From an uncultured Granulosicoccus sp. (lineage in GTDB: Bacteria; Pseudomonadota; Gammaproteobacteria; Granulosicoccales; Granulosicoccaceae): a stretch of DNA of 64,000 nt. The stretch is from NCBI GenBank assembly GCA_947495035.1, contig CANLXI010000017.1, positions 62,001 through 126,000 on the forward strand, written 5' to 3'. A model generated the notes under the pieces. That model searched no databases and was not told the origin of the DNA. It saw only the letters and a list, made by a program, of their open reading frames with translations. Of the stretch, positions 52,642 through 60,659 are shown piece after piece (positions within the stretch are counted from its first letter, which is position 1; every line of letters starts with the position of its first letter). The translations under genes were made by a program, and so were the position numbers.

Positions 52642-53289
52642 TCAGTCGCGAAACAGGATGTCGGCGGCTTCGACCACGATTGCGGCGACCTCTGCCAGTC
52701 GTTTGTTGGTACTCATCGCCTGTGAACGCAAGGCCTTGTAGGCTTCCTCTTCGCTCATGCCACGTTGCTTCATCAAGAGTTTCTTCGCCTTGTCCAGAGT
52801 CTTGCGTTCTTCGAGTTCGTTGCGCGTCTTCTCAAGCTCATCGGCAATGCCGCGAAACTGCTGGAAACGCTGGATGGCTGCATCCAGAATCGGGCGCACG
52901 CGCTTGCGACTGAGTCCGTCCACCACATAAGCGCTGACGCCTGCGCGCGTGGCACGGGCTATGGTGGCGCCATGATCATCTTGCGAGAACATGACGATGG
53001 GCCGTGGCGTGATGCTCTGAACGCTTCTGAGGCTGTCAAGCGTGTCGCGACCCGGAGACTCCAGGTCGACAATGACCACATCCGGATTGCAATCCTGAAC
53101 ACGGATCAGTACATCGTCCTGATCCGACACAAATCCGATGACCTCACAGCTTACCTCCGCCAGTGCGTCGGCGATGGCATTGCGGCGCTCGCTGCTGTCA
53201 TCAACCAGTAGTACGCGCAGCCGGCGATGATGACTGGTGTCATCATCCTCCAGCGCGTAGCTGTCATAGATGGTGTCCTTGCGTGTCAT
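52642..53289 (-). CDS. nasT: ANTAR-domain antitermination regulator NasT
   Basis: A 215-residue regulator. A receiver-like domain comes first (LRVLLVDDSSERRNAIADAL, then DVVIVDLESPGRD), followed by a coiled-coil linker (DELEKTRNELEERKTL) and the C-terminal ANTAR RNA-binding domain (DKAKKLLMKQRGMSEEEAY and KALRSQAMSTNKRLAEVA, residues about 150-210). ANTAR proteins bind pairs of hairpins with hexaloops and prevent leader termination. NasT is normally held inactive by the nitrate sensor NasS. It lies 13 bp after the nrtC-like gene, whose C-terminal half is NasS/NrtA-like, and its RNA target is the leader at 58233-58398. Confidence 0.92.
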   Translation of the reverse strand: MTRKDTIYDSYALEDDDTSHHRRLRVLLVDDSSERRNAIADALAEVSCEVIGFVSDQDDVLIRVQDCNPDVVIVDLESPGRDTLDSLRSVQSITPRPIVMFSQDDHGATIARATRAGVSAYVVDGLSRKRVRPILDAAIQRFQQFRGIADELEKTRNELEERKTLDKAKKLLMKQRGMSEEEAYKALRSQAMSTNKRLAEVAAIVVEAADILFRD

Positions 53290-53302
53290 CGTGGCAGGCT
53301 TG

Positions 53303-55555
53303 TCATGGCAGACGCTCTTTCAAGGGCGCATGGTCACCGTGGGTACCTGTCAGGCCGGCGTTGACTGCCGTGTCGACCTCAGACAAAGCACCTTGCAATC
53401 CAGCATCAGGCCAGCGCCGAATCGGAAAACCGCTGACATAGCCTTCGATGTCGTCAGCGGTGAATCGTCGTCCGTCAATGAAACGGTCAGCTCCCATCGC
53501 AATGATATCGTTCCCGGCTTGCAGTTCCCAGCCGGATTCATGTTCGCCTTCATTCTTTTCGTCCACCAGGGGGCAGGGGATGCCCAGTGCATTGGCAGCT
53601 GCCCGGTATTCGTCGGGTCGGTAGACCGCGTTCACCGCTCGCTGGATATCAGCCGTACTGTCCAGCTCTCCCCAACGCAGCATCTGGGAGTAGAACCAGA
53701 GCGCGTGAGAGCGCCAGGGCATATTGGCTGCATAGCGGTGGAATACATTGTAATCAGGTGCTGCCTGTTTCTCGCCACCCGAACTCGTTTGCAACGTGCC
53801 CGACAAGGACGTCTCCAACACATCCACAGGCACGTTGACATAGCGTCCCTGGCTGAGAATTTCGCAGGCTTCGCTGCGGTTCTCGGGAGACTCCAGCCAG
53901 GCACAGGCTTGCAGCAAGGATTTGATCACGGCGTGATGGGTATTGGGATTGCATTCCGCCCAATAACGCGTAACCGCGAAGACTTTCTCGGGGTGGTTGT
54001 TCCAGATATCGTGCGTTGTCGCAACGATTCTACCCAGACCATCGCTGACGGCAAGTGTATTCCAGGGTTCTCCCACACAGCAGCCGGCAATCAGCCCGAC
54101 ACGCAGATAGTGACCAACCTGTTGGGGTGGCACGACAATCAGCCTCACATCACTATCCGGATCGATACCGGCGTCCGCCATCCAGTATCGCAGCAGATAG
54201 TTGTGTGATGATTGTGCAAATACCACAGCGAAGCTCAGTGGCGGCCGCCCGGCGTTGCGATCCTGATCGACGACCATCTTCAATGCGCGTGCAGCACCGG
54301 CGGCCGTGTCCAGGTCTTGCTGCCCGGTGGCCATCATGCGTCCGTAGAGTTCGCGCGAGAGGGTGATGGCGTTGCCGTTGAGGTCAAGGCTCAGCGAGGT
54401 CACCATGGCTTGCGTACGTTGGGAGTCGAAGGCCGCTGCCAGTGGAATGGCTGCCAGCATCTGCGCACCATCGAGCATGCCGGTGCTGACCTTGTCGCGA
54501 ATATTTGCCCAGGAGCTCTCACGCGAGAGTTCGATCTGTAGCCCGTGTTGATTGAAAAAGCCCTTCTCGGCAGCGATTACCAGTGGCGCACAATCGGTCA
54601 GGGGAACGAAGCCGAGGGTCAGCTGGTTCTTCTCCAGTCGGCTCCCGGCGTTGGCGGTACGCGCACTGCCGATGGGGACAATGTTGCTCGTGTGCGTATC
54701 CGATGTCGCGGTGTGTTCCTCGCTATCGGCAGCCGCTGCAGGGGGCGGCGATGCCACGACAGTGGAACTGGTCTCACTTTGATGCCGCTCATGCAGGAAC
54801 TTCACGACCTCGGCTCGATAGTGGTTGAAGGCGGGGTCTTCTGCCAGAGCCAGTCGATCACGTGGCCGTTCGAGGTTGATGTCGAGAATTTCGCCAATGG
54901 TGGCAGATGGGCCATTGCTCATCATCACGATACGGTCAGAGAGCAGAACGGCTTCATCGACATCGTGCGTGATCATCACGACGGTATTGTTCAGGCGCGC
55001 CTGAATCTCCATCAATGAATCCTGCATATGGGTACGTGTGAGTGAATCCAGCGCGCCGAAGGGTTCGTCCATCAACAGCACCTTGGGCTCCATGGCCAAT
55101 GCCCGGGCAATACCCACTCTCTGCTTCATGCCGCCGGATATCTCATCAGGCTTGCGATCCAGTGCATGCGACATGTTCACCAGTTCCAGGTTGTGGCGTG
55201 TCCATTCGTCACGTTGAGCCTTGGTCTTGGTGCGTTTGAATACCTGATCGACGGCGAGGCGTACATTGTCGTAGGTACTCAGCCAAGGCAGTAGTGAATG
55301 GTTCTGGAAGACCACAGCACGGTCCGGGCCCGGCTCATCGACTTCCTGGTTCTCCAGCAGTACGCCGCCTTCAGTGGCCTTGAGCAATCCCGCAACGATA
55401 TTCAGAACCGTGGATTTACCGCAGCCCGAGTGGCCGATCAGCGAGATGAACTCACCTTGCTGCACCTTGAGATCCACGCTCTGGAGTACGTTCAGCGGAC
55501 CCTTGTCGGTCTTGAACGTCATGCCGACATGATCGATATGGAGGTAATTTTTCAT
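53303..55555 (-). CDS. nrtC: Nitrate ABC transporter ATPase fused to NasS/NrtA-like binding domain
   Basis: A 750-residue two-domain protein. Residues about 1-260 are an ABC ATPase: LIGHSGCGKSTVLNIVAGLL (Walker A), VVFQNHSLLPWLSTYDNVRL, ISGGMKQRVGIARALAM (signature) and VLLMDEPFGALDSLTR (Walker B), with MITHDVDEAVLL. After a Ser/Ala/Glu-rich linker, residues about 310-750 form an NrtA/NasS-like domain (LGFVPLTDCAPLVIAAEKGF, SSHNYLLRYWMADAGI, CCVGEPWNTLAVSDG). Cyanobacterial NrtC has the same architecture, with a C-terminal domain that inhibits uptake. Its location directly before nasT makes it a candidate NasS partner as well. nrtB lies 9 bp upstream. Confidence 0.92.
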   Translation of the reverse strand: MKNYLHIDHVGMTFKTDKGPLNVLQSVDLKVQQGEFISLIGHSGCGKSTVLNIVAGLLKATEGGVLLENQEVDEPGPDRAVVFQNHSLLPWLSTYDNVRLAVDQVFKRTKTKAQRDEWTRHNLELVNMSHALDRKPDEISGGMKQRVGIARALAMEPKVLLMDEPFGALDSLTRTHMQDSLMEIQARLNNTVVMITHDVDEAVLLSDRIVMMSNGPSATIGEILDINLERPRDRLALAEDPAFNHYRAEVVKFLHERHQSETSSTVVASPPPAAAADSEEHTATSDTHTSNIVPIGSARTANAGSRLEKNQLTLGFVPLTDCAPLVIAAEKGFFNQHGLQIELSRESSWANIRDKVSTGMLDGAQMLAAIPLAAAFDSQRTQAMVTSLSLDLNGNAITLSRELYGRMMATGQQDLDTAAGAARALKMVVDQDRNAGRPPLSFAVVFAQSSHNYLLRYWMADAGIDPDSDVRLIVVPPQQVGHYLRVGLIAGCCVGEPWNTLAVSDGLGRIVATTHDIWNNHPEKVFAVTRYWAECNPNTHHAVIKSLLQACAWLESPENRSEACEILSQGRYVNVPVDVLETSLSGTLQTSSGGEKQAAPDYNVFHRYAANMPWRSHALWFYSQMLRWGELDSTADIQRAVNAVYRPDEYRAAANALGIPCPLVDEKNEGEHESGWELQAGNDIIAMGADRFIDGRRFTADDIEGYVSGFPIRRWPDAGLQGALSEVDTAVNAGLTGTHGDHAPLKERLP

Positions 55556-55564
55556 GATATGTGC

Positions 55565-56596
55565 TCAGCGCAGTACTGCGTTCTTGTCCCAGGAAATGAA
55601 TCGCTGCAGTTGCAGCATCGCGCGATCCAGCAGAAATCCGATGAAGCCGATCACCAGCACGGCGACCATGATGCGCGCCAGAGAATTGGAGCTGCCATTC
55701 TGGAATTCATCCCAGACGAACTTGCCCAGACCGGGGTTCTGCGCCAGCATTTCAGCGGCAATCAGTACCATCCAGCCGATGCTGAGCGACAGGCGCATTC
55801 CCGTGAACATCATGGGCAATGCGGAAGGCAGGATTATCTTCAGGGTCTTGTTGAACCAGTTGAGGCGCAGCACACGGCTGACGTTCAACAGGTCCTTGCT
55901 GACAGCGGAGACGCCCACGGCTGTATTGATGATGGTTGGCCAGAGGCAGCACAGGGTTACCGTGATGGCCGAGGTCAGAAAGGATTTCGAGAACCAGGGG
56001 TCGTCGGACACGTACACGGCCGAGACGACCATGGTGACCAGTGGCAGCCAGGCAAGCGGCGACACGGGCTTGAACAGCTGGATGATCGGGTTGAACGCCT
56101 GGTACAGAGTCTGGCTCATGCCGATGATGATGCCCAGAGGAATGGCAATGAGCGTGGCGAAGAAGAAACCTGTCATCACTGTGACAAGGCTGGTGAAAAT
56201 CTGGTCGATGATGGTCGCCGGGCCGGTGTACTGCCGAGATTGCATGCGTTCGATGCGATCAGCAGGTTGACCATCAGCCCTGGCTTTTGCAACGCGTTCT
56301 TCCAGGCGTTCGTGAAACTGTATTTCCTTGTCCCTTTCGGCCAGATGTTCCTGAAACAGGGTGATTGCCTGGTTTCCGACCTGAGAGGGGCCGGGCAATT
56401 CTCCCAGCGAAGTCTGTACACGGCTCGCACCGACGCTCCACAGCGTCAGAAATACCAGCAGGGCCATGACAGGTACAAAGATGCTGCGACTGACCGAGCG
56501 CATGCTTCCCGCCAGGCGATCGCTGGCCAGGGTGTCGAGAATGCGTGTCAGAGTGGCATTATCGAAGGTCTTGTGGTTCTGTAGATAACCGGACAT
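55565..56596 (-). CDS. nrtB: Nitrate/nitrite ABC transporter permease
   Basis: A 343-residue permease of the NrtB/SsuC/TauC group. It starts with a cytoplasmic stretch and the helix SIFVPVMALLVFLTLWSVGA, has a periplasmic loop with acidic helices, and then a compact five-helix core (PLGIIIGMSQTLYQAFNPII, PVSPLAWLPLVTMVV, LPSALPMMFTGMRLSLSIGW). The EAA loop reads SKDLLNVSRVLRLNWFNKTLK. It is longer than sulfonate permeases because of the N-terminal insert typical of NrtB. nrtA precedes it by 176 bp, in which there is a stable hairpin. Confidence 0.93.
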   Translation of the reverse strand: MSGYLQNHKTFDNATLTRILDTLASDRLAGSMRSVSRSIFVPVMALLVFLTLWSVGASRVQTSLGELPGPSQVGNQAITLFQEHLAERDKEIQFHERLEERVAKARADGQPADRIERMQSRQYTGPATIIDQIFTSLVTVMTGFFFATLIAIPLGIIIGMSQTLYQAFNPIIQLFKPVSPLAWLPLVTMVVSAVYVSDDPWFSKSFLTSAITVTLCCLWPTIINTAVGVSAVSKDLLNVSRVLRLNWFNKTLKIILPSALPMMFTGMRLSLSIGWMVLIAAEMLAQNPGLGKFVWDEFQNGSSNSLARIMVAVLVIGFIGFLLDRAMLQLQRFISWDKNAVLR

Positions 56597-56649
56597 GAAT
56601 CGTTCCTCGTATCGTTAAACGGACATCGTCCGGGAAATCAGGGCTTGCA

Positions 56650-56682
56650 CCCATCCCCGGCGTATCGGCGTCCGGGGATGGG
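56650..56682. other. Intercistronic hairpin between nrtA and nrtB
   Basis: CCCATCCCCGG pairs perfectly with CCGGGGATGGG (11 bp) around an 11-base loop, 90 bp after the nrtA stop and 54 bp before the nrtB start. It has no T-run. Such stems often protect the 3' end of a binding-protein message so that it accumulates above the permease; that role is inferred. Confidence 0.7.
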
Positions 56683-56772
56683 GCATGGCATGAATTACTT
56701 GGGAGCAGGAACAAGGCAATGCTGCGGGTCCCTGCTACTGCTCGGATCAGTTGGCAGAACTCGAGCGCATGC

Positions 56773-58197
56773 TCAGAGCATGTCGTCCTTCAGACCGATC
56801 GGGAACGATGACAGGTAGCTGTTCGGCTTTGTGCCATCGAAAGTGATGCCGTCGATGAATTCCGTCTGCGGTGGGCGATAACCGGTTTCGCTATCGAAGT
56901 TGGGGAATTCGTCAGCCGTCATGTAGCCTTCGTCGATCAGTTCCTGAGCTGCCGTGGTGTAGATGTCCGGACGGTAGACCGACTTTGCAATCTCGTCATA
57001 CCAGCTGTCGTCCTTGGGCTCTGAAATCTGCCCCCAGCGACGCATCTGCGTCAGGTACCAGACGGCATCCGAGTAGTAGGGGTAGGTTGCGTTGTAGCGA
57101 AAGAACACGTTGAAGTCGGGGATCTCGCGCTTGTCGCCTTTTTCGAATTCGAAGGTACCGGTCATCGAGTTGGCGATGACATCGTAGTCCGCACCCACAT
57201 AGTTCGGTTGAGACAGGATTTTCACCGCTTCCGGGCGGTTGGCATTGTCATTCTCGTCCAGCCACTTGGCAGCACGCAGCATGGCCTTGACGATGCGGAT
57301 CGTGGTGTTGGGATTCTCTTCGGTGAAAGCCTGCGTCATGCCGAAGACTTTCTCCGGATTGTCCTTCCAGATCTGGTAGTCGGTGATGACCGGTACGCCG
57401 ATGTTCTTGAACACGGCTTGCTGGTTCCATGGCTCACCCACACAGTAGCCGTGGATGGTACCGGCCTCGAGCGTTGCCGGCATCTGGGGAGGCGGTGTCA
57501 CAGAGAGCAGCGCATCGGCATCGATGGTGCCGTCGATGTCGCCCTTGTGAGGTGCATAGTAGCCGGGGTGAATGCCACCGGCAGCCAGCCAGTAGCGCAG
57601 TTCATAGTTATGCGTGGAGACGGGGAATACCATGCCCATCTTGAATGGCTTGCCATCGGCCTTGAATTCATCGACGACCGGCTTCAGGTAATCCGCCTTG
57701 ATGGGATGCTGAGGTCGTCCATCCTCCATCTTTGGGATGTTCGGTTTCATCATCTCCCAGACCTCGTTGGAGACCGTGATGCCGTTGCCATTCAGGTCCA
57801 TGGAGAATGGCGTGACGATATGCGCTTCGGTGCCATAGCCGATGGTGGCTGCCAGCGGCTGGCCGGCGAGCATGTGCGCACCATCGAGCTGACCGTCGAT
57901 GACGCCGTCGAGCAGCACCTTCCAGTTCGCCTGGGCCTCGAGCGTCACATACAGACCTTCGTCTTCGAAGTAGCCTTTTTCGTAAGCGATGGCCAGCGGG
58001 GCCATGTCGGTCAGCTTGATGAAACCGAACTTCAGATCTTCCTTTTCAGGGTATCCGACTTCGGCAACAGCATTGGAGATACCGGTACTCAGAATTGCGG
58101 CGAGCCCGAGGCTCAGCAGCGTTCGCTTCGGCGCAGAAGCCTGAGTGTGGGTGCGGTTGCCGGATCGGCAAACCACATTGAACGTCATTGCTCTCAT
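56773..58197 (-). CDS. nrtA: Nitrate/nitrite ABC transporter substrate-binding protein
   Basis: A 474-residue periplasmic binding protein. The N-terminus has [20 protein letters not shown], a signal peptide cleaved around residue 45. The mature protein matches NrtA throughout: [74 protein letters not shown], and [17 protein letters not shown]. These carry the nitrate-binding Trp, His, Lys and Gly residues of the family. The signal peptide separates it from the cytosolic sensor NasS. AGGACA lies just upstream of the ATG. Expression is controlled by the sigma-54 promoter, ANTAR hairpins and terminator upstream. Confidence 0.94.
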   Translation of the reverse strand: MRAMTFNVVCRSGNRTHTQASAPKRTLLSLGLAAILSTGISNAVAEVGYPEKEDLKFGFIKLTDMAPLAIAYEKGYFEDEGLYVTLEAQANWKVLLDGVIDGQLDGAHMLAGQPLAATIGYGTEAHIVTPFSMDLNGNGITVSNEVWEMMKPNIPKMEDGRPQHPIKADYLKPVVDEFKADGKPFKMGMVFPVSTHNYELRYWLAAGGIHPGYYAPHKGDIDGTIDADALLSVTPPPQMPATLEAGTIHGYCVGEPWNQQAVFKNIGVPVITDYQIWKDNPEKVFGMTQAFTEENPNTTIRIVKAMLRAAKWLDENDNANRPEAVKILSQPNYVGADYDVIANSMTGTFEFEKGDKREIPDFNVFFRYNATYPYYSDAVWYLTQMRRWGQISEPKDDSWYDEIAKSVYRPDIYTTAAQELIDEGYMTADEFPNFDSETGYRPPQTEFIDGITFDGTKPNSYLSSFPIGLKDDML

Positions 58198-58232
58198 CTG
58201 AATGTCCTGTATTGATTACGAAACCATTGCCC

Positions 58233-58277
58233 AAAAAAAAACGTCACGCCCCCGGCCGCGCGAACGCGGTGGTGACG
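58233..58277 (-). terminator. Attenuator in the nrtA leader
   Basis: On the minus strand CGTCAC-CA-CCGCG-TTCG-CGCGG-CCGGGGGC-GTGACG forms a strong GC-rich stem (58242-58277) followed at once by nine T (58233-58241), 36 nt before the nrtA start. This is a textbook intrinsic terminator placed inside a leader, which means transcription must be allowed past it for nrtABC to be made. Confidence 0.9.
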
Positions 58278-58398
58278 AGACGCCGTTGTCTCCGGTGGTT
58301 GCCCCTGTGGAGCTACCGTTATTCTTGTCGTATGGCAGGTGATGAACCGGTAACCCGCCGTTGGGTCACTGGCAGAGCTTCACCTGCGTATGCCATAC
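58277..58398 (-). promoter_or_regulatory. Two-hairpin ANTAR-binding leader RNA
   Basis: P1 (58347-58372) is CCAGTGACCC-AACGGC-GGGTTACCGG, a 10-bp stem with one mismatch and one wobble; P2 (58277-58292) is GAGAC-AACGGC-GTCTC. Both loops are the same hexamer, with A at position 1 and G at position 4, the feature conserved in known ANTAR RNA targets. P2 abuts the terminator and shares one base with it. P1 is enclosed by a further stem, AGGTGA (58380-58385) with TCACCT (58337-58342), possibly extended by GTATGGC/GCCATAC. nasT in the same operon encodes the expected ligand. Confidence 0.88.
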
Positions 58399-58404
58399 CA
58401 GATC

Positions 58405-58419
58405 GCAATCGATGTGCCA
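58405..58419 (-). promoter_or_regulatory. Sigma-54 (RpoN) promoter of the nrt operon
   Basis: TGGCAC-ATCGA-TTGC on the minus strand matches the -24/-12 consensus with the exact GG-to-GC spacing. The predicted start point, about 12 nt beyond the GC, falls near 58393, at the beginning of the hairpin leader. Nitrogen-controlled nitrate assimilation operons commonly use RpoN with NtrC. Confidence 0.85.
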
Positions 58420-58713
58420 GCCTGTTGACTGAATGTGATGGTTGAACTGTTCTTGCCTATTAACCTTTGATTTCAATGGAAATATTCGTGCTGTCAGCGT
58501 CCTGACAATGCTTAGTCAGGCATCGCCGTGCAGAGGTGAAAGTCGCGAATTCAAGGTTGAACGCACAGCGGAAGTGCGGTGAATGCACCACGAATGCACC
58601 GAAGGTGGGGCGGGTGTGGTGGTCATGTTCGGCTAACCGTTATCCACAAATGCTATGGATGGGCATGTGGAAGACAGGCGCTTGAACTGCCAGACAGCGC
58701 CTGGTGGCGCGCA
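58420..58713. other. Upstream region of the nrt promoter
   Basis: No gene is seen. It holds the NtrC-type dyad (58563-58577), tandem AATGCACCACG-type repeats at 58581-58600 and separates the nrt operon from the 3' end of the acyltransferase gene on the same strand. Confidence 0.5.
58563..58577. promoter_or_regulatory. NtrC-type enhancer dyad
   Basis: GCAC-AGCGGAA-GTGC fits the GCAC-N7-GTGC core of NtrC sites and lies about 145 bp upstream of the sigma-54 -24 element, a usual enhancer distance. Further GCACC/GGTG repeats follow at 58584-58607 and may hold a second, poorer site. Confidence 0.6.
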
Positions 58714-59817
58714 CTAATGACGTGACAGTGCTCGCGCCAACCGTATCAGCACGAGAAGTGGGCGGCTTTTCCAGAAATCCAGCTCCACCGTGTGGCAGGT
58801 TTGCCTGGCATAGGTGGACTTGTAAGGGTAGTCACCCTTGAGAAGGTCGATGTAAATCGCGCCATCGACAATCGCCTGATCAATCGTGTGCATCATCAGC
58901 AGATGCCCGAGGGACAGATGCTGGTACCGTGGATCGAAGCCGGTCTGAAAGAAACTGAGCGTACCATTGCAGAGAAAGGCGTACTCGACGCCGACGATGG
59001 TGCCATCGATTCTGAGGGTGAGCAGTTTCAGCTCATCCAGCTCCTGCGCCTTTTCCATTACGGCCCGATGAAAGCGTCGGTAATTGTCCGACTGGAAGGA
59101 GTCGGAGCCGCCCTTGCTGGAGAATCGTTCGTGATGCAACCGCATCAGCGCTTCGAAGGCTTCATCGATTTCGCAAGCGCTGCGGCAGAAGGAAAACACG
59201 GCATGCCCCGCCTTGTGCAATCTTGTCCGTCGCTGCTTGCGCTGCTTTCTGGCGTTGCGGCTCAGATTGCCTTCGAACTCTTCCACCGTTTCCGGCAAGA
59301 CATCGACCAGACGTTGCTGTGTGCTTTCCAGTGGTCTCTGCCAGCGTCTTGCCTGCGCACATTTGCGCAGTGTGCTGACCAGCAGCGAGTCCTGGCCGAG
59401 ATCGCTGAGGCGAATGCGTGTGATATCGGAGGCTTCAAACAGATAGTCACAGATGGCCCTGGTTGCCACGGACTCATGGTCGGGGTGAAACAGGACACAC
59501 AGATCGTCCGGTGAGGTATCGCCGCCGCTGCCGATGAACTGAACCGTTCTGGCCTTGATGAGTTTCAGTTTGCGCGTCGTCGACTGGTACAGTGGCGCTA
59601 TGCCGATGACAGTGCCGTGCAGGCGCGCGACCAGAATGTACAAGGAGGCACTCTGCCCGTAATGTTGCCACCACAGCCGGTTCCAGTAGCCGCTGTTGAA
59701 CAGACCGGCCTTGATGCACAGGGTATGCAGTATGTCCCAGTCGGCAAGCAGGGCATCGAATTCTGCGTCAGTGGTGATAACTTGTACGCTGATATTCGTT
59801 GAAGGGTCGGCATCCAT
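58714..59817 (-). CDS. GNAT/BcsL (CelD)-type acyltransferase
   Basis: A 367-residue protein of the CelD/BcsL family (double GNAT fold, BioF2-like acetyltransferase). It has the N-terminal AEFDALLADWDILHT, GSGGDTSPDDLCVLFHPDHE, a Lys/Arg-rich helical stretch (SRNARKQRKQRRTRLHKAG), and the C-terminal GVEYAFLCNGTLSFFQTGFD with LSLGHLLMMHTIDQAI and IDLLKGDYPYKSTYARQ. These enzymes modify polysaccharides or are involved in cellulose and envelope biosynthesis. The ATG at 59817 interlocks with the divergent YdcF start; the frame is open further upstream, inside ydcF, without family-like sequence. Confidence 0.85.
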   Translation of the reverse strand: MDADPSTNISVQVITTDAEFDALLADWDILHTLCIKAGLFNSGYWNRLWWQHYGQSASLYILVARLHGTVIGIAPLYQSTTRKLKLIKARTVQFIGSGGDTSPDDLCVLFHPDHESVATRAICDYLFEASDITRIRLSDLGQDSLLVSTLRKCAQARRWQRPLESTQQRLVDVLPETVEEFEGNLSRNARKQRKQRRTRLHKAGHAVFSFCRSACEIDEAFEALMRLHHERFSSKGGSDSFQSDNYRRFHRAVMEKAQELDELKLLTLRIDGTIVGVEYAFLCNGTLSFFQTGFDPRYQHLSLGHLLMMHTIDQAIVDGAIYIDLLKGDYPYKSTYARQTCHTVELDFWKSRPLLVLIRLARALSRH

Positions 59818-60613
59818 GCCTGTGTTGCTCGATTGGTTCCTGCAGCCCCTGGGTCTTGTATTCACCGTGCTGCTCATCGGCCTGCTGTTGATCCTGAGAT
59901 CGGGAGCTGTCTCCCCGGTGCAGACATCCGCCCTGGTCGGCAGCACGATGCTGCTGTGGCTGTGCAGCGCGCCCCTGACAGCCAATTCCATGGTGAAGTG
60001 GATGGAGAGGCCGCGATATACCGTGCCCGACGTATGTTTCGGTGGCGGCGAAGAGGGCCCGTCAACGGTGTCGTTGCCCATCGTGGTACTGGGCGCCGAT
60101 CTTGATGCCTATGTGGAGAGTGACAACCCCTATCGCGTGTTATCGCGAGAGTCCCTGATGCGCACACTGCATGCCGCCGACCTGGATTCGGGGAACACTG
60201 CGTATTATCTGATGGGTGGTGGCCAGACATCTCGCAAGCTGAGCGATTATATGGCGGCGGTACTTGCGGAACAGGGCATTCCCGAGTCACGCATCGTGCG
60301 TGACCGGCTGAGTCTGTCCACCCGTGGCAATGCCGAACGCCTGCGTGAGTTGCTGGCGGCGGACACGTCCGCCCCCATTACGCTGATCACATCCGCCCTG
60401 CATATGAACAGAGCCGTGCATGTGTTTGACGATCTCGGATTCATGGTCTGTCCCAGTGCCTCTGCATCCCTGTACTCGGTATCGGCCGGTTGGGTGGGTT
60501 TGCTGCCTTACATAACCGGGTTGAGCAAGACAACTCTGGTAATCAGAGAGTGGCTGGCGACTCTCAAGTTCCGTGCCGTCGGTGTTATCAGTGACCTGCG
60601 GGCTCGTTATTGA
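59816..60613 (+). CDS. YdcF/ElyC-family membrane protein (DUF218)
   Basis: A 265-residue protein with two N-terminal membrane helices (FLQPLGLVFTVLLIGLLLIL and ALVGSTMLLWLCSAPLTA) followed by the DUF218 domain: LPIVVLGADLD, YYLMGGGQTSRKLSDYMAAV, QGIPESRIVRDRLSLSTRGN and ITLITSALHMNRAVHVFDDL. ElyC and YdcF relatives take part in envelope or polysaccharide metabolism, possibly handling lipid-linked intermediates. Gly-Gly-Gly-x-Thr and the Asn-Ala-Glu segment match the conserved site. Its start codon shares the CATG with the divergent acyltransferase. Confidence 0.88.
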   Translation: MPVLLDWFLQPLGLVFTVLLIGLLLILRSGAVSPVQTSALVGSTMLLWLCSAPLTANSMVKWMERPRYTVPDVCFGGGEEGPSTVSLPIVVLGADLDAYVESDNPYRVLSRESLMRTLHAADLDSGNTAYYLMGGGQTSRKLSDYMAAVLAEQGIPESRIVRDRLSLSTRGNAERLRELLAADTSAPITLITSALHMNRAVHVFDDLGFMVCPSASASLYSVSAGWVGLLPYITGLSKTTLVIREWLATLKFRAVGVISDLRARY

Positions 60614-60659
60614 ATCGGGGAGCGATTTCCAGCGACCCAGAGGGTGGCCTTTGCACCCG

